Below are positions 27,689 to 39,325 of a stretch of 64,000 bases of DNA, piece by piece. The notes beneath the pieces are model-generated. The model saw only the letters and a list, made by a program, of their open reading frames with translations. It made no database searches and was not told where the DNA came from. The position numbers and the translations under genes are program-made. Source of the stretch: Desarmillaria ectypa (lineage: Eukaryota; Basidiomycota; Agaricomycetes; Agaricales; Physalacriaceae); NCBI GenBank assembly GCA_030407005.1, contig JAUDYN010000007.1:2542001-2606000 (forward strand), given 5' to 3'. Each line of letters opens with the position of its first letter. Position 1 is the stretch's first letter.

Positions 27689-29388
27689 CTAAACTCCGTC
27701 ATCTGCAACTGCACCCCTTCTTCTCTTCATCTTCCCAGCATCCTTGACTCTTTTCTTCCATCCCCGAGTTAATTCCCCCTTGCTCTCTTCCCACCTTTGC
27801 CTGATATCCTCTTCCGTAGCCATTCTATGGAATCCGCCAGTAGAAGACAGAGACGTCGTCCAATGTTTCTCTCGAGCGACATCGAAAAAATCTTTCACCC
27901 TTGGTCTAGAAGCAGAAGGCTCAGAAGTGGGGAAGGAAGACGCCAATGGGAAGAAGAGTGGTTTCTTGGGGTCTAGGACCAGATGCGACGATGCTGGTAT
28001 AGGAGTAGGAACTACTTCAACAGTTGGGAGCGTCTCCTGTATCGGCATTTCTGCCACTGTCATCGGGAATGTAACTTCCTCATCCATTTCGAAGTCAAGA
28101 TTAAGATGTCCCATGAGCGAGAAACCGCCTGCCGCAGGTCGTCAGCTCTGTAGGTAGGAGGAATAGAAATAAATAACCTTCATCTGCACGAGGCGCAAAC
28201 AAATCTTTGAGTTTTGCCTTTGTGGTATTTATAGTAGCCTCAGCTTCAGTCGTAGGCGCGTCTACTGGAGAAGGGACTTTTGGTTTCTCCAGCGAGGTGT
28301 TTAACGGGACCACCTCGTAGTCAGCCTCACCGTCACCATCCAACAAACGCTGTTCATCTACATCAATACCAGAGGCAATGCTCTCTGCGTCACCCCATTC
28401 CTTCGTACTGTCGCTGCTACCGAAGAGCGATTGCAGTAGACCAAGAGTTTCACGTTTTTCTGCGGTCAAATCAAAGGGCGAGTCGAGTAAAGATTCAGAT
28501 TCAGACGGTGCCTTCGCCGCCATCTTCTGTACAGCTGAGGAGGAAGACTTGTCCATTGAGCTAGCCGAAACGTTCTCGGAATCCTCTCCGCTAGATGTGT
28601 CGCGAGCGGCATTCTGCTGTTTCCCCATATCTTCATCCTCATCTTCATCGTCAGCATCATTTTTTTCTTCCAAAGGGACTCCACCTCCCAAAAAGACGCC
28701 CGTCAGATGCGCTCCCTTCCATCGCCTCATATCAATAGTTCTTCTTCGAGCACGAACAAGTGGGATTTTTCGTTTCTTAGATACCTTTCCCCCGGCAGGC
28801 GGTTTGGGAAGTGGCATTAAAGGTCTTTTCGGCCTCATACGCATAGGTCTCATGATTCCCCCGAGGGTTGTCACCGTCCATCCGGCACGCGAGTGGGCAT
28901 TTTGCGGCGTCACCAACGTCATATCCTCTGCTTCGACAGCGGTGTACTTGGAGCATCGCCGTTTCTTCTTGGGTGGTGGCGCTTCCTGGGCTTCAGCCCG
29001 TTCCTTTTCTATCCTAAATATATCCTTGAAGTGAGTGAGAAACGAAACGAAACGAAGCTCACTTTTGAGCAAAATCGGGTTTTGCATCACCAATCCTAAG
29101 TTTGGCGCCCTTCCAAGTGGTTCCACTGAGAACATTGAGGCCTGGACTCCTGTACATCAGTAGAGCATGATTACTGAAAGATAGGCTCAACTAACATTTT
29201 GCTAATTGCGCTGGGGTAGCTTCCAATGTCGCGTAGCCAAATTTTCTTGGTTGGCCCACTCCATCTAAGAGCCCAAAGCCGTCGAGAGCCTTTACAGTCC
29301 CAAATGTCGATAACCTCTTCGACAGATCAGCCGGAGACAAAGATGGAGTCAGACCAGAGATGTGCAGCCGTTTCGTTATCGTTTCCAT
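27689..29388 (-). CDS. NOP8: NOP8/NOL8-like nucleolar RRM protein
   Basis: Nop8 (NOL8 in animals) is a nucleolar protein needed for 60S ribosomal subunit assembly. The first exon, from 29388, encodes an RNA-recognition motif beginning TKRLHISGLTPSLSPADLSK and FGTVKALDGFGLLDGVGQPR with FGYATLEATPAQLAKC. The next gives NVLSGTTWKGAKLRIGDAKP, closing the RRM. A long acidic/basic low-complexity region follows (ADDEDEDEDMGKQQ, serine-rich tracts), then the conserved C-terminal segment DVAREKHWTTSLSSTGGFHR and RQRWEESKGELTRGWKKR with a nuclear-localisation-like MKRRRGA end. Three introns (near 28130, 29010 and 29130) join the exons. The gene appears intact. Confidence 0.85.
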
Positions 29389-31070
29389 TCGACTTGAAGA
29401 ATTGGCCGAAAGAAAAATACGGCACTCGGTCCGATGTTCCGATGTTCAGGATGTTTTCGGATATTGTTTTTCAATGACTGACTCTTAGGTTCGTACCACG
29501 CAGTTGTTGGAGGTTCTCAAGGCTTCGTCCAGTCAACAAAGTGACTATATTTTTGTTACATCGGATACCTCCTTGTGCAATGCACTGTCTTTCATGGCGA
29601 CATGTCTTTTTCCACTAGCGGCTGCGATGTCTATCTTGACAACTGCAGGCGATACCGAAGGGTGGGTTCAAATGGTGGGTCTCTCAGTCTGAATAGCAAA
29701 ATCAGATGCGCATGGGCGTATTTTCCCTTGGAATGCCTATTAGTGGGATGGTCAGATTCATGATTGGTTATGACTTCCAGTGCTACTTTTTTGGCAGGGG
29801 GTCGATCGTCACTTTCAATGAACCAGCACGTGCTCCCGAGTCCCTCTTGCGCGCGACTCGCTAGGTTGGTCTGAGATGTTGACCGGATTGCGCGCAGTCG
29901 GTGTTCCTGGATACTTCTTTAGCACTACAGTATTCCCGAGGTCGTATCATGAGGCGATACGCCACGGTATCCAAGTATCCATCACACCACGTACATATAT
30001 GAAACGCAACTTGGATCCTGGGATTCAAGGGATATCAATCAGCACTTGTGGATAGCTTCAAGGGGGCGGTACAGTACGTGATCAGAGCCGCTTCCATTTA
30101 ATTAGTCTTACATCTCCATCTCCAGGGTTGAGGTGTCTTTCCAGTCCCTTCTACCGTTGGGGACTTAAACACGGGCGGTCATATTTACCCGCAGTGTACC
30201 ATTTTACGAGGAAACGCAACGACCCTTCTTGAGAGGGAAAATCTGGTCTAAAGAAATGCTATGCGCTATTGCAAGGAAATGTTTCGAATGTTCAATAATT
30301 ATAAAACACTGGGGGTGTAATCCTAGTGCTCATTCCTGTACAAGGAAACGGTCTCTATTATCTCGCTTACGAGGGAAGCAAGATAACATTAGGATTCCTC
30401 CTCTTAGGTAGGGAACCAGCACGTAGCTGTGAGCCCTGGCGCCTTCCATTCATTCAAGCAGCACACCTAATACTTGTTTTTTCAAACCATTAAAGCCACA
30501 CATCACTGACACATCTCTTAGCCTCCATCCACCACCTCGTCCATGACTGTGGATCGCGTCTCACTTCCTCAAGTTCTGAATCTTGTTGACACCGATGCCG
30601 GCCCTAACGTGATTTTGTTACGGCCCTGAAGTCTCCGCTACACTTTAACATACAGTCTTTTCCCACATAATTCTCTGCTACAGAGCACTTTCACATGCTT
30701 AGAAAGTTGGACATCAAAGACTTCTATACCCTAGGAACGCAGTCGTCGGAACTATCCAGAACTCATCGATCATTAAACGTGGATTTGTCGCTGAAAGTCG
30801 ATAATTGCGATCTGGTTGTGCACCTCAAGGATCTCAAAGACTGCTGAAGACGCAGCAGATAAAATGAGATGTGCGAAACACTACAAAGGCAGTGCCGTCA
30901 TGCATGCGAGATCACAAAAAGGATCACAATCAACAAGTACAATGGGCCAGGGCAGCCCGCGGCCGCCTTGATAGTAAGCGATGGTGAATATCCACGGTCC
31001 CACGCGTATGTGCCCGTAGCTAAAATTGTTTTCCTCCTTTGGAACATCTGAAGCTCATGATATCAAGCGT
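29389..31070. other. Unrecognised, possibly decayed sequence upstream of copy B
   Basis: About 1.7 kb. The part from 29470 to 30230 contains several protein-like stretches on the plus strand in changing frames, for example CTVFHGDMSFSTSGCDVYLD, GVPGYFFSTTVFPRSYHE and GGHIYPQCTILRGNATT, broken by stops without an obvious intron chain. I do not recognise the family. From about 30690 the DNA is diverged from, but alignable to, the region before copy C (44330-44670), so it is duplicated promoter-side sequence. Confidence 0.4.
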
Positions 31071-33016
31071 TTCAACAATTCTCGGCGCCTTTCTTCCGTC
31101 ACGTTGATGCGACTCATAGCTATTTCTGCTGCCATTTCCCTCGCTTGCGCCTGCGCTGACGGCGATGGACACGTCCATGACCATCATAAGAGAGCAAATC
31201 CTTCGTCCCCACTAACCCCACCATCTCGATCATTGGAATGGGGAGATATCAACATCATTCACACCACAGATAGTCATGGTTGGCTTCTCGGTCACCAAAA
31301 GGCCTCATTCCCAGAGCCCAACTACAGGTCAGTTGCCGGTATATCTAGGAATTCTGTACGCTATCTCATATGGGCATGTCAGTGGTGATCTAGGCGATTT
31401 TGCGTCGTTTGTGTCGCACATGAAGGAAATAGCAGTCGTGAATATGCACTCACCTACAGCCTTTCCAACTGATCATGATTCCTGTCCATGCTAGAGGAAA
31501 GACGTGGACCTTCTTCTTGTAGACTCCGGAGACCTACATGATGGTGAGTACGAAACGAGTCACATTAGAATTGTGTTTGTTAACCTCAAATGAACAGGTA
31601 CTGGTTTATCGGATGGTTACCCTCCCGGCGGTGTCGACGGTCACGAAGTTAGTTCGATCGTTGTCATGATCTCACTCAACTAGTGACATTTCTCGTCTCC
31701 TCAGTCCACTAAATTCCTCGCCCAACTTCCTTATGATGTCATGGCTATTGGAAAGTATGTAGCTCATGAATGACTATATGAACTTTCTGACGTTTGAATA
31801 TAGTCATGAATTATACGTTTACGCTAACACTCTTGATATGTCGGTCTTCCCAGTTGGATATGGCCTTTCGTGAGTTAATTTCTTGTATACACTCAGGCAT
31901 CAAAATCTGGCTCCGAAGCTAAACGGTCGATATCTTTCGTCCAATGTCAATATCACTTTGGCCGGTCAGAACAACAACACCATTGATGTTCCCGTGGGTA
32001 GTACGTATCATTGCTATTAGGTTGAGATACAATACGAGTTAGCCTCTCTCTCACACCTCAGGTCGATTTGCCAAGTTCAAGACACGGAAGTAAGTCCCAT
32101 TTTTTCAAACGAAAATAATTGCTAACATTTCGTAATTCAATATTAGAGGGCGAAAAGTTACTGCACTTGGAGTTATCTTTGACTTCACCGGAAATGATCA
32201 AAACACTACTGTCCAGAAAGTCGAGGATATGGTTAAGGAGTATTGGGTACGTCCTTTCATCACACTGGAGAGAATATACTTATGTGTTTTCCATAGTTCT
32301 TAGAAGCTATCAAGGATGAACCTGACTTCTTCCTGCTAGCCGGGTCAGTCGCAACGTCCCACTTTGCGAAAGATGCTGATGTGTATGAATGATATAGACA
32401 CATGCCAGTTTCTCGTGACAATTGTTAGTATCTCTCGACGCGTCGTTTCGTAGAAGAAAGTTGCGTGCTGATTCTAAGCACGACTTACAGGGCCTTTGGT
32501 TTTCAACGCTATTCGCGCTATTCATGGAACAACACCTATTCTCATTCTCGGTGGTCAGTAATCTCTGTCACCGGGCAGTGAACATTTCCAAGCTTATTTG
32601 CATGATGCCAGGTCACACTCACATCCGGGACTGCGGTGAGCGATCTGATCAGACTCATGAGGGTAGTATATTGAATATACTATTAGTTCAGCTTGATGGA
32701 CGATCTATGTCACTAGAAAGTGGGCGTTACATGGAGACTGTTGGTTGGATGAGTACGCCAGTTACGCTGTGTCGGCATGGAATAGCTCATGTTTTTCTTC
32801 AGGTGTCAAGCTTGACGCTCAGAGTAGATCCAAGAACCTTATTTTTAACCGACGCTACTTGGATCCTAATCGCATCACTTATGAGGTTAACGTTTTATTC
32901 TGATTGATGTCCCTACTAACCCGGCTTTCAGTATCACACCCGAGAAAGCCAATCTTCCTTTGACACCAAGGAAGGCCAAGCGATCACTGCGGGACTGAAT
33001 CAGCTCGCTGTTGACT
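31071..33016 (+). repeat. Near-identical duplicated block, B copy
   Basis: Matches 44671-46616 at a constant offset of 13,600 bp with no indel. I count only about four or five mismatches (for example at 31101, two in the codons after the signal peptide, and one in an intron near 32920). It includes all introns of that interval. Confidence 0.93.
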
Positions 33017-33910
33017 TCAATCTAAACTTTGCATACGGAACGGCGCCGCATGATTTTACGATCACTCGGTACGCGTTTCGTGTCATTTCTCAAAGAAAGC
33101 ACTCACGCTTCGACTATCACAGGGCTTCATATCCTTCCAACGAGTCCCAATTATCCTTGTTCGCTGAGTTGGTATGTACGATTCCGTATCCAGCATCCAG
33201 CATCACACACAAATACTTCTAGGCCACGCCGTATGCATTATCTGTCAACAACAGTCGTGCCGACATCCCAAACTACATACTCATCAACTCGGGTGGGCAG
33301 CGTTTCGACATCTACGCCGGACCGTTTACCAAGAATGATCAGTTTACCGTCGCTCCGTACACCAATACGTTCTTCTATGTCCCTGAGGTGCCGCTTTCTG
33401 TGGCACTGGATACCCTGCAGACAATGAACGAGAATGGTGAAGAGAATCGGAAGAGGGGTCTGGAGCAGGAGGAGATGTACAGACGAGGAGATGTGCGGGC
33501 CAGGTACTTTGATTGGCTCAGTAAAATGAACCAAAGATTTCTGGAGCTGGAAAGACGTGATACGAATAATTTGACCTTGGGATATGTTACCACAGATGTA
33601 AGGCCTCCTTATACTCACTCCCTCACCTTTCTCATCCTCATTCCAGTCCTGCCCTGGTGTTGGCGATGATATTATTCACACGCCGCTTCCATTCTACTCT
33701 ATACCCGACTTCGTTGGGTCCATCCCACCTGACGTCTCGAAGGACACACTTATCGACTTTGTCTTCGTCGACTTCGTGGTGGATCAAGTGGTGGAGACAT
33801 TGAATATTGTACAATCGGACAAGGAATATACGTCGGGCGACGTGGAGACATACAGTACGCTTCAGACAAACGAAGTCCTGGGTATATACGCGCAGTTTGC
33901 ATGGAATTAG
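31107..33910 (+). CDS. Secreted 5'-nucleotidase-like metallophosphatase, copy B
   Basis: Same family and exon plan as the copy at 24172-27003. Signal peptide [19 protein letters not shown], then a His-rich linker (DGHVHDHHKRAN). Metal motifs are [48 protein letters not shown] and [13 protein letters not shown]. The C-terminal part includes [20 protein letters not shown] and a Glu/Arg-rich helix (ENRKRGLEQEEMYRRGDVR), and ends [10 protein letters not shown] at the TAG at 33908-33910. The base before the start differs from copy C: the first in-frame codon that is ATG in C (44701) is ACG here, so B starts two codons later. All exon frames remain open. The first two thirds are nearly identical to copy C, and the last third is clearly diverged. 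Confidence 0.9.
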
Positions 33911-34905
33911 GTATATACTCTTCGAAGTCTGTAGTTCGGTTTTTTTGGCAAGATCATACGGCACCTGGCTTCCACCATCTGCAATACGTATGACTTCTCA
34001 TCTTTGTTGCCGAGTGATGTTGATAGAGAAATGGGATCCCATGACGTGACATGAACACTCTTGGAGCCCCTTCGCGAGTGTCTACCGAAGATAAGCATAA
34101 GCCTAGTCGTTGAATGGACACAGTACTTCTTATAACCCTTCCAACGCTGCTAACGATTCAGTTAGGCCTCTTCATGTAGTCAAAGCATCCCAGATCACCC
34201 GCTCAAGTGTCTCTGTGTCACAGTATCTACGATGACAAGAATCGTATATCTCGCTTGGGTCTCGAGACTGAAGATAGGCAACTTAAGCCTTCGATGTGAA
34301 TCGCCTTAGTATCTCCACCAAGAACTGGGATACACCTAGATTCGCGATGCTGACACCAAGCATTAGACTTGGATAAAGTGATCATAATATCCCTTGTTGA
34401 TGGGAAAGAAGTATGTAAAGCATCGTGTACTACGTATTGCCCCAACTGGCTTGTTGTAACTGTATTTATAGCAGATTAGGGTCACGGGGATCGACGTTTG
34501 TAATCGGCATTGCACACCGGCCCAGAGCCGTTGATTGATGCCGCCGGTACACAGTCGGACCGTTTGCCAGTGCGACTACTATTACTTGATCTCATACTTG
34601 TACCAAACGCGTCAGAATTTTCACAAACGCTACAGTCATTCGGTATGTTGTATTATCACGATGCTCTCTTATTCCTCCTAAATTCGTTCAGCGACAGAAC
34701 AAATCCTTCAAGTGGCATAGACTCCCAAATATCAGGGAAGCCAAACAATCTACAACCACACTATATTCTCTTTAGAACGGATTGCGGCAACTGCTACATA
34801 TCAAAGTGACTAAGCACGGGCGGAAGAACTCGGTGCTTTTGACCTGCACTTCCATGATGCGTATATAAATGTCAGCGTTCCTAGTTCTTTTTCTTTATAC
34901 AACAA
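33911..34905. other. Intergenic stretch between copy B and the P450
   Basis: About 1 kb with no convincing coding exon. A TATATAAA box at about 34862-34869 lies some 40 bp before the P450 start codon and is a likely core promoter. Confidence 0.5.
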
Positions 34906-37012
34906 ATGTCCCTCGAAGTATACGTCGATCTCGCGCGACAAGTCGACAAAACCTTAGTGTTACGCAGTCTTGGTATAGCCACCGTGCTTTTGCTTGTGCT
35001 CCAGCTTCGGAAGGCTTTAATCTCTAGAAAGAGGGTAGGTTGTTACACCAACTTTATCCCGATAAATGATGATATCGTACCAGTTGAAATTGATTCCTAC
35101 GGCTGGGTCATCTGGTATCATCGGGTCATGGATAGACGCTTTCAACTTCGTTTTCCACGCAAAGGAAATCATCGAAGAGGGTCATAGAATGGTGTGTATC
35201 CGTTCGTCTCACGATCTATGAATTGACTCACTGTGAACAGTATGGATCAGTGTTCAAAGTACCCTTGCTCGACAGATGGACGGTTGTGGTTAGCGGAGCA
35301 GAGAAGATTAATGACATTCGAAAGGCTTCGCCGGAAGAACTGGCTTCTATAGTCATGGTTGAAGACGTGAGTGCTCCGTCTTGTTCGCGAATTGTAGGGA
35401 GAGGCTTACGACAACTAGATGGACTATACTTTTGGTCGCTTCCTCAGGCTTGACCCTTACCATCTGGACGTTGTACGAGTTGCCTTGACCCGCAACATTG
35501 GTACTTGCTTTGCGGACGTTCAGGACGAGATTAAAGCGGCTTTCAAAGACCATATACCGATGACTGAAGGTGCGAAGACTAACGATATTTTCGGCTACTC
35601 AGACTAATGTTACTGTAGACTGGATTGAGATACCTGCATACGAAACTATTTTGCAAATTGTATGCAGGGCGAGCAACCGGATGTTTGTTGGGCTTCCTCT
35701 TTGTGAATGATCTTTCTGTCTCGACGCTCGATGTCTTGTTGATACAACCACATTCTTGAGGCCGTAACCGCGATTATATCAAACTCAATATCAACTACAC
35801 CATCGAAATTTTCGCCTTTGATCGTCTTATTCGCCTTCTCCCTAAGGTCTTAAAGACGTAAGTCATTCCATCTCAATACTGTTCAGACTGGCACTGTAAC
35901 TTCATATGATTAGAATCGTGAGTTTCGTCTTCACGCCCCGCAGGCGTGCTATGGCCAAAGCAGAAAGATTTCTTGGAGAAACTATTCGGGAGCGACTGCA
36001 CCAGGAGACTGTCCATGGAAAAGATTGGCCGGGAAAACCAGTGAGGAAGTTTGATAGACATGATTTTATTCATCTTTTGCCTCACACAACTGCAGAATGA
36101 CCTCGTGTCGTGGCTGATTGACATGACTCATGGTGACGAAAACAGGCGCACAGTAAAGAATATAAGTAGTAGGGTGATTACTCTGAATACGGCAGCTATC
36201 CATACAACGTCAATGGTATGTTGAATTACGCATCCAAAAGCTACAGCTGATTGTGTGCTTATAGACGTTCACTACTGCTCTATATGCATTGGCTACGCAC
36301 CCTGAATATGTTGAAACTCTTTGAAATGAAGTGGAATCCGTCATCGACGAAGAAGGATGCACGAAGGCTGCAATGGGAAAGATGAATCAGCTCGACAGCT
36401 TTTTGAAGGAAGCTCAAAGACTGTATGGTACCATGAGTGCCCGTGAGCCGTTAATATGTTTGCTACATCAATTCTTTCTGACCACTGGGTACAGTCGGAA
36501 TGCAACGTACGCCTCGTAAGGACTTTGTATTTTCGGACGGGACGGTGGTTCCCGCTGGAGTGCAAATTGTTGTGGCCGCTTTGTCCACGCATACAGATGA
36601 AGTACATACGAGTTGTTTCTGTCCTGGCGGTCCCTCTCATCGTTTTTCCTATGTAGGGTAACTACGAAGACCCATTGGAATTCAAACCGTGGAGGTTCTC
36701 CGAAATGAGGAAACAAGAAGGCGAAGGTATTCGCCACCATATGGTTACACCGAGTCTGGATTTCGTCTTCTTTGGCCATGGACGGCCAGCATGGTGCGTA
36801 TGCTCGAGCTCTGATAAGTTCTCAGGTCGACCTTTGTTTGCAGTCCGGGCCGCTTCTTCGCTGTCAATGAGTTGAAAGCCCTCATGTCCTATGTTCTCCT
36901 GAACTTTGACGTGAAGTTAGACAAGTTCCCCACACCCACGTGGATCGCTGAGAGTCAGATCCCAAACCAGAGCAGCAAGGTGTTGTTCAGGAAGCGCGTA
37001 CGTACCCCGTGA
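34906..37012 (+). pseudogene. Cytochrome P450 monooxygenase with one in-frame stop codon
   Basis: A membrane-anchored P450 of the type common in Agaricomycete secondary metabolism (CYP512/ent-kaurene-oxidase-like by overall pattern; exact family not assignable). It has an N-terminal anchor (LVLRSLGIATVLLLVLQLRK), proline-region IPTAGSSGIIGSWIDAF, helix C-like ALTRNIGTCFADVQDEIKAA, I-helix ITLNTAAIHTTSMTFTTALY, ExxR as FLKEAQRLYG, KDFVFSDGTVVPAGVQIV, and the heme loop FGHGRPACPGRFFAVNELK with its Cys codon split by an intron. Every exon reads cleanly except for TGA at 36322-36324, inside HPEYVETL-stop-NEVESVI, where the family normally has Arg. A single C-to-T change (CGA to TGA) explains it. 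The gene is either very recently inactivated, polymorphic, or affected by a sequencing error. Confidence 0.85.
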
Positions 37013-38679
37013 AAGTAGCAATTCCCGACACGGTCGAGTGTAGAAGGACAAGAAGCAGTGCTCCTATTGTCCTAATAGCAGTATGTTTCCTGTACGCGGG
37101 CGTCTATGTAGTGTGATCTTTCGTCAATCCCTTACTTAATATAACGATATGTTCATCGTATAGTTTTCTCTATGAATGATAGTCAAATCAGGTATACACC
37201 AACTATGCTTTATGTTAGAATCGCGGGGGCTGGACTCATACGAACTGAGCAGCAGAAATGGGTTATATCTGTGGAAAACGCGACATGGGGGCTAAGTACG
37301 AAATGTAGAGCCTTATATACTATGAAATTATCGCAGAACAAAGCAAACACGTAAGTAACCGTACGAGAACTCAAACGGTGACTGATTGTCAGTGCCATGA
37401 GAAGCTCGAAACCTCATACTTTCAGCTCAGCCTCAAAACAGGGGGAAATGGGAACACGAACAAAGACTCGACATCTGATGCAAGGTGGACCAATCAGTTC
37501 TGACAAACCTGCTAAAATCCGGACAATCGACTCGATATCCCAGCTCACGTTGAACCTAAAAGGGAAGAGAACAAAATCACTCGGGATGTTGTCCCTCAGC
37601 TCCGTTGACCATGGACGTATTGATGTTCAGTGAGACGGCTGCGAAAAATCACAGAGGTTACCGCGATGGTGATGCCTTTGGATGTCATTCTACAGAAGCT
37701 TGTGATGAAGGAGTTCACGACCAAGATTTGCGGACGAAGCTGCATCATAATCCGGTCCTCGTTATCGAGCCGCTGACTCGTAATGTTCCAAGGAAAATTC
37801 GTGATTCGTCTTCATTGACATGTGAAGGCTTTGATACATGAAAGAATACAACCGATACGTAGCACTGCGTGAAACAAGTGAGAAGGAGCAGTACTTGCCA
37901 TGCTAGTCGAACGCCCATGTCAGCGTACCGAAGCGGTCATAAAGTAAGGAATGGCGATCGTAGGTAACCATGCAACGCGTCTTAACCAGAAGAACGGGAG
38001 GAATCGTTTGGTTCAAGGGCGTTTAAAAGAACAGAGTCCACATTGAAGAGAAGGTCGCTCGCTCGTATTTACCTTGATGAGGCAACGGTATATCACAGCG
38101 CGAGTCGTCGTGGCCATGGTCGACAATTCTAAGAAGTAAAATATTGGCATAAAGTGCAACTATGTTAGCGAGCAGAGAAGAAGCAAAGGTACGCACTTCC
38201 CTCGCTCTGAAAGGATCCTTCTTTTGCTATCCAATCCCTGCAAAGTCTTGATGAAGTTGGTAGCCATATCTTCGGGTTTCGTTCATGATCTTGATAGTAA
38301 AGAGTAATAATGAACTAGCTTCAACTGAATAGAAAGCGATTGACTTACCGCTGGCGCTAGTTAAACGAGAGCCTTCAAGCACAAGATACGCCTAGAAAAG
38401 ATTTTGGCTTTCAGTCGTGTAACGAGCCGGCTACAGACCCGGTCCTTTTCTCCATTTCATACCCTGTTGTCGCTCCACTTGCTCCACCGTTCGCGACTTG
38501 TTCGATAGTGTCTATTTGATATTAGTTAGTAGTATAAAAAAGCTACGTACCACTGTAGTAGCTCGGGGTTTTTCGCAATTAACCAGCCTTTACACCTGTC
38601 ATTATTTGCGTCAAGCTCCTAGTGAGAGCCCGTGACTTTCGCCACCCTCTCAAGTCGCTACCACTGCAGTAAAATTTAA
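37013..38679. other. Intergenic stretch, no recognised gene
   Basis: About 1.7 kb. Two overlapping open frames at 37397-37841 (78 codons each) lack recognisable features. Nothing else is supported. Confidence 0.45.
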
Positions 38680-38930
38680 GTATTATTACCCCTAAATACC
38701 CAGCTAAATACCTAGCTAAATACCCAGAAAATATTCAAGTTTTCTCTCAGTATCTTTGTACAGAAAATGTTATAAATATTTATAACTTTTGACTGTATTT
38801 GGCAAATTTTGCAGAAAATAATGAAATATTTAAAATACTTTTAGTACTTTTTTCAGTGAGAAAACGGTGAAAAAACTTTGCATATCTTCTATTCATAGGT
38901 GAAATATATTGTTTTCATCCAGTGTACGTA
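38680..38930. repeat. AT-rich tract with a short tandem CTAAATACCCAG repeat
   Basis: At 38691-38735 the unit CTAAATACC(C/T)AG occurs about four times with small variations. It is followed by a very AT-rich 200 bp containing the palindrome GTTATAAATATTTATAAC. The composition contrasts with the neighbours. It may be a relic of a mobile element or a matrix-type spacer. No coding potential is seen. Confidence 0.55.
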
Positions 38931-39227
38931 GTTCAAATAATTTGCTTAACATTGGCTCGTTATATTAAGTATGAGACGTCGAGTTTATTGCTTGATGTCG
39001 CTACGGTAAGTTAAAGAACTTCAAAGTGAAGCTAGTAAGTAACGTTATAAACAGAGCTTACCGTGTGACGCGAAAGAGAAATATCCAAGTCCTACTGAGG
39101 ACCGCACCGTGAGCCAACAAACCCGCGAAATGAGTCAATAGTTAACACCTTAACACTAAGCGACTGCTAGTACCTGCTCATCTTCCAAGAAGCTAAGTAC
39201 GATGAATGCAAAAATGGCAAAAAAAAA

Positions 39228-39276
39228 ATGTCGGCTGTTGTAGGGATCGAACCCTGCAACCCTCAGCCGAAAAGTC
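39228..39276 (-). other. tRNA-like minihelix relic before UTP16
   Basis: On the minus strand, TCGGCTG and CAGCCGA form a 7-bp acceptor-like stem. They enclose a T-arm-like hairpin around GGGTTCGATCCC, close to the Pol III B box, and a run of T follows. No A box, D arm or proper anticodon arm is visible, and the T stem contains a mismatch, so this is not an intact tRNA gene. It lies about 50 bp upstream of the UTP16 start codon. Confidence 0.45.
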
Positions 39277-39325
39277 TTTGGCCCATCCGGTCCGTCCGGT
39301 CTCCGTTCACCAAATTTTCACCACC

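Noticed and set aside
28378..29034. 218-codon plus-strand frame opposite NOP8
   Set aside because: Low-complexity Ser/Phe mirror of the acidic NOP8 region. The RRM and C-terminal motifs support the minus strand.
30180..30230. Possible LPMO (AA9) tail, from GGHIYPQCTILRG
   Set aside because: Only a few residues resemble the FYPxCxxL motif, the other AA9 landmarks are missing or in the wrong order, and stops intervene.
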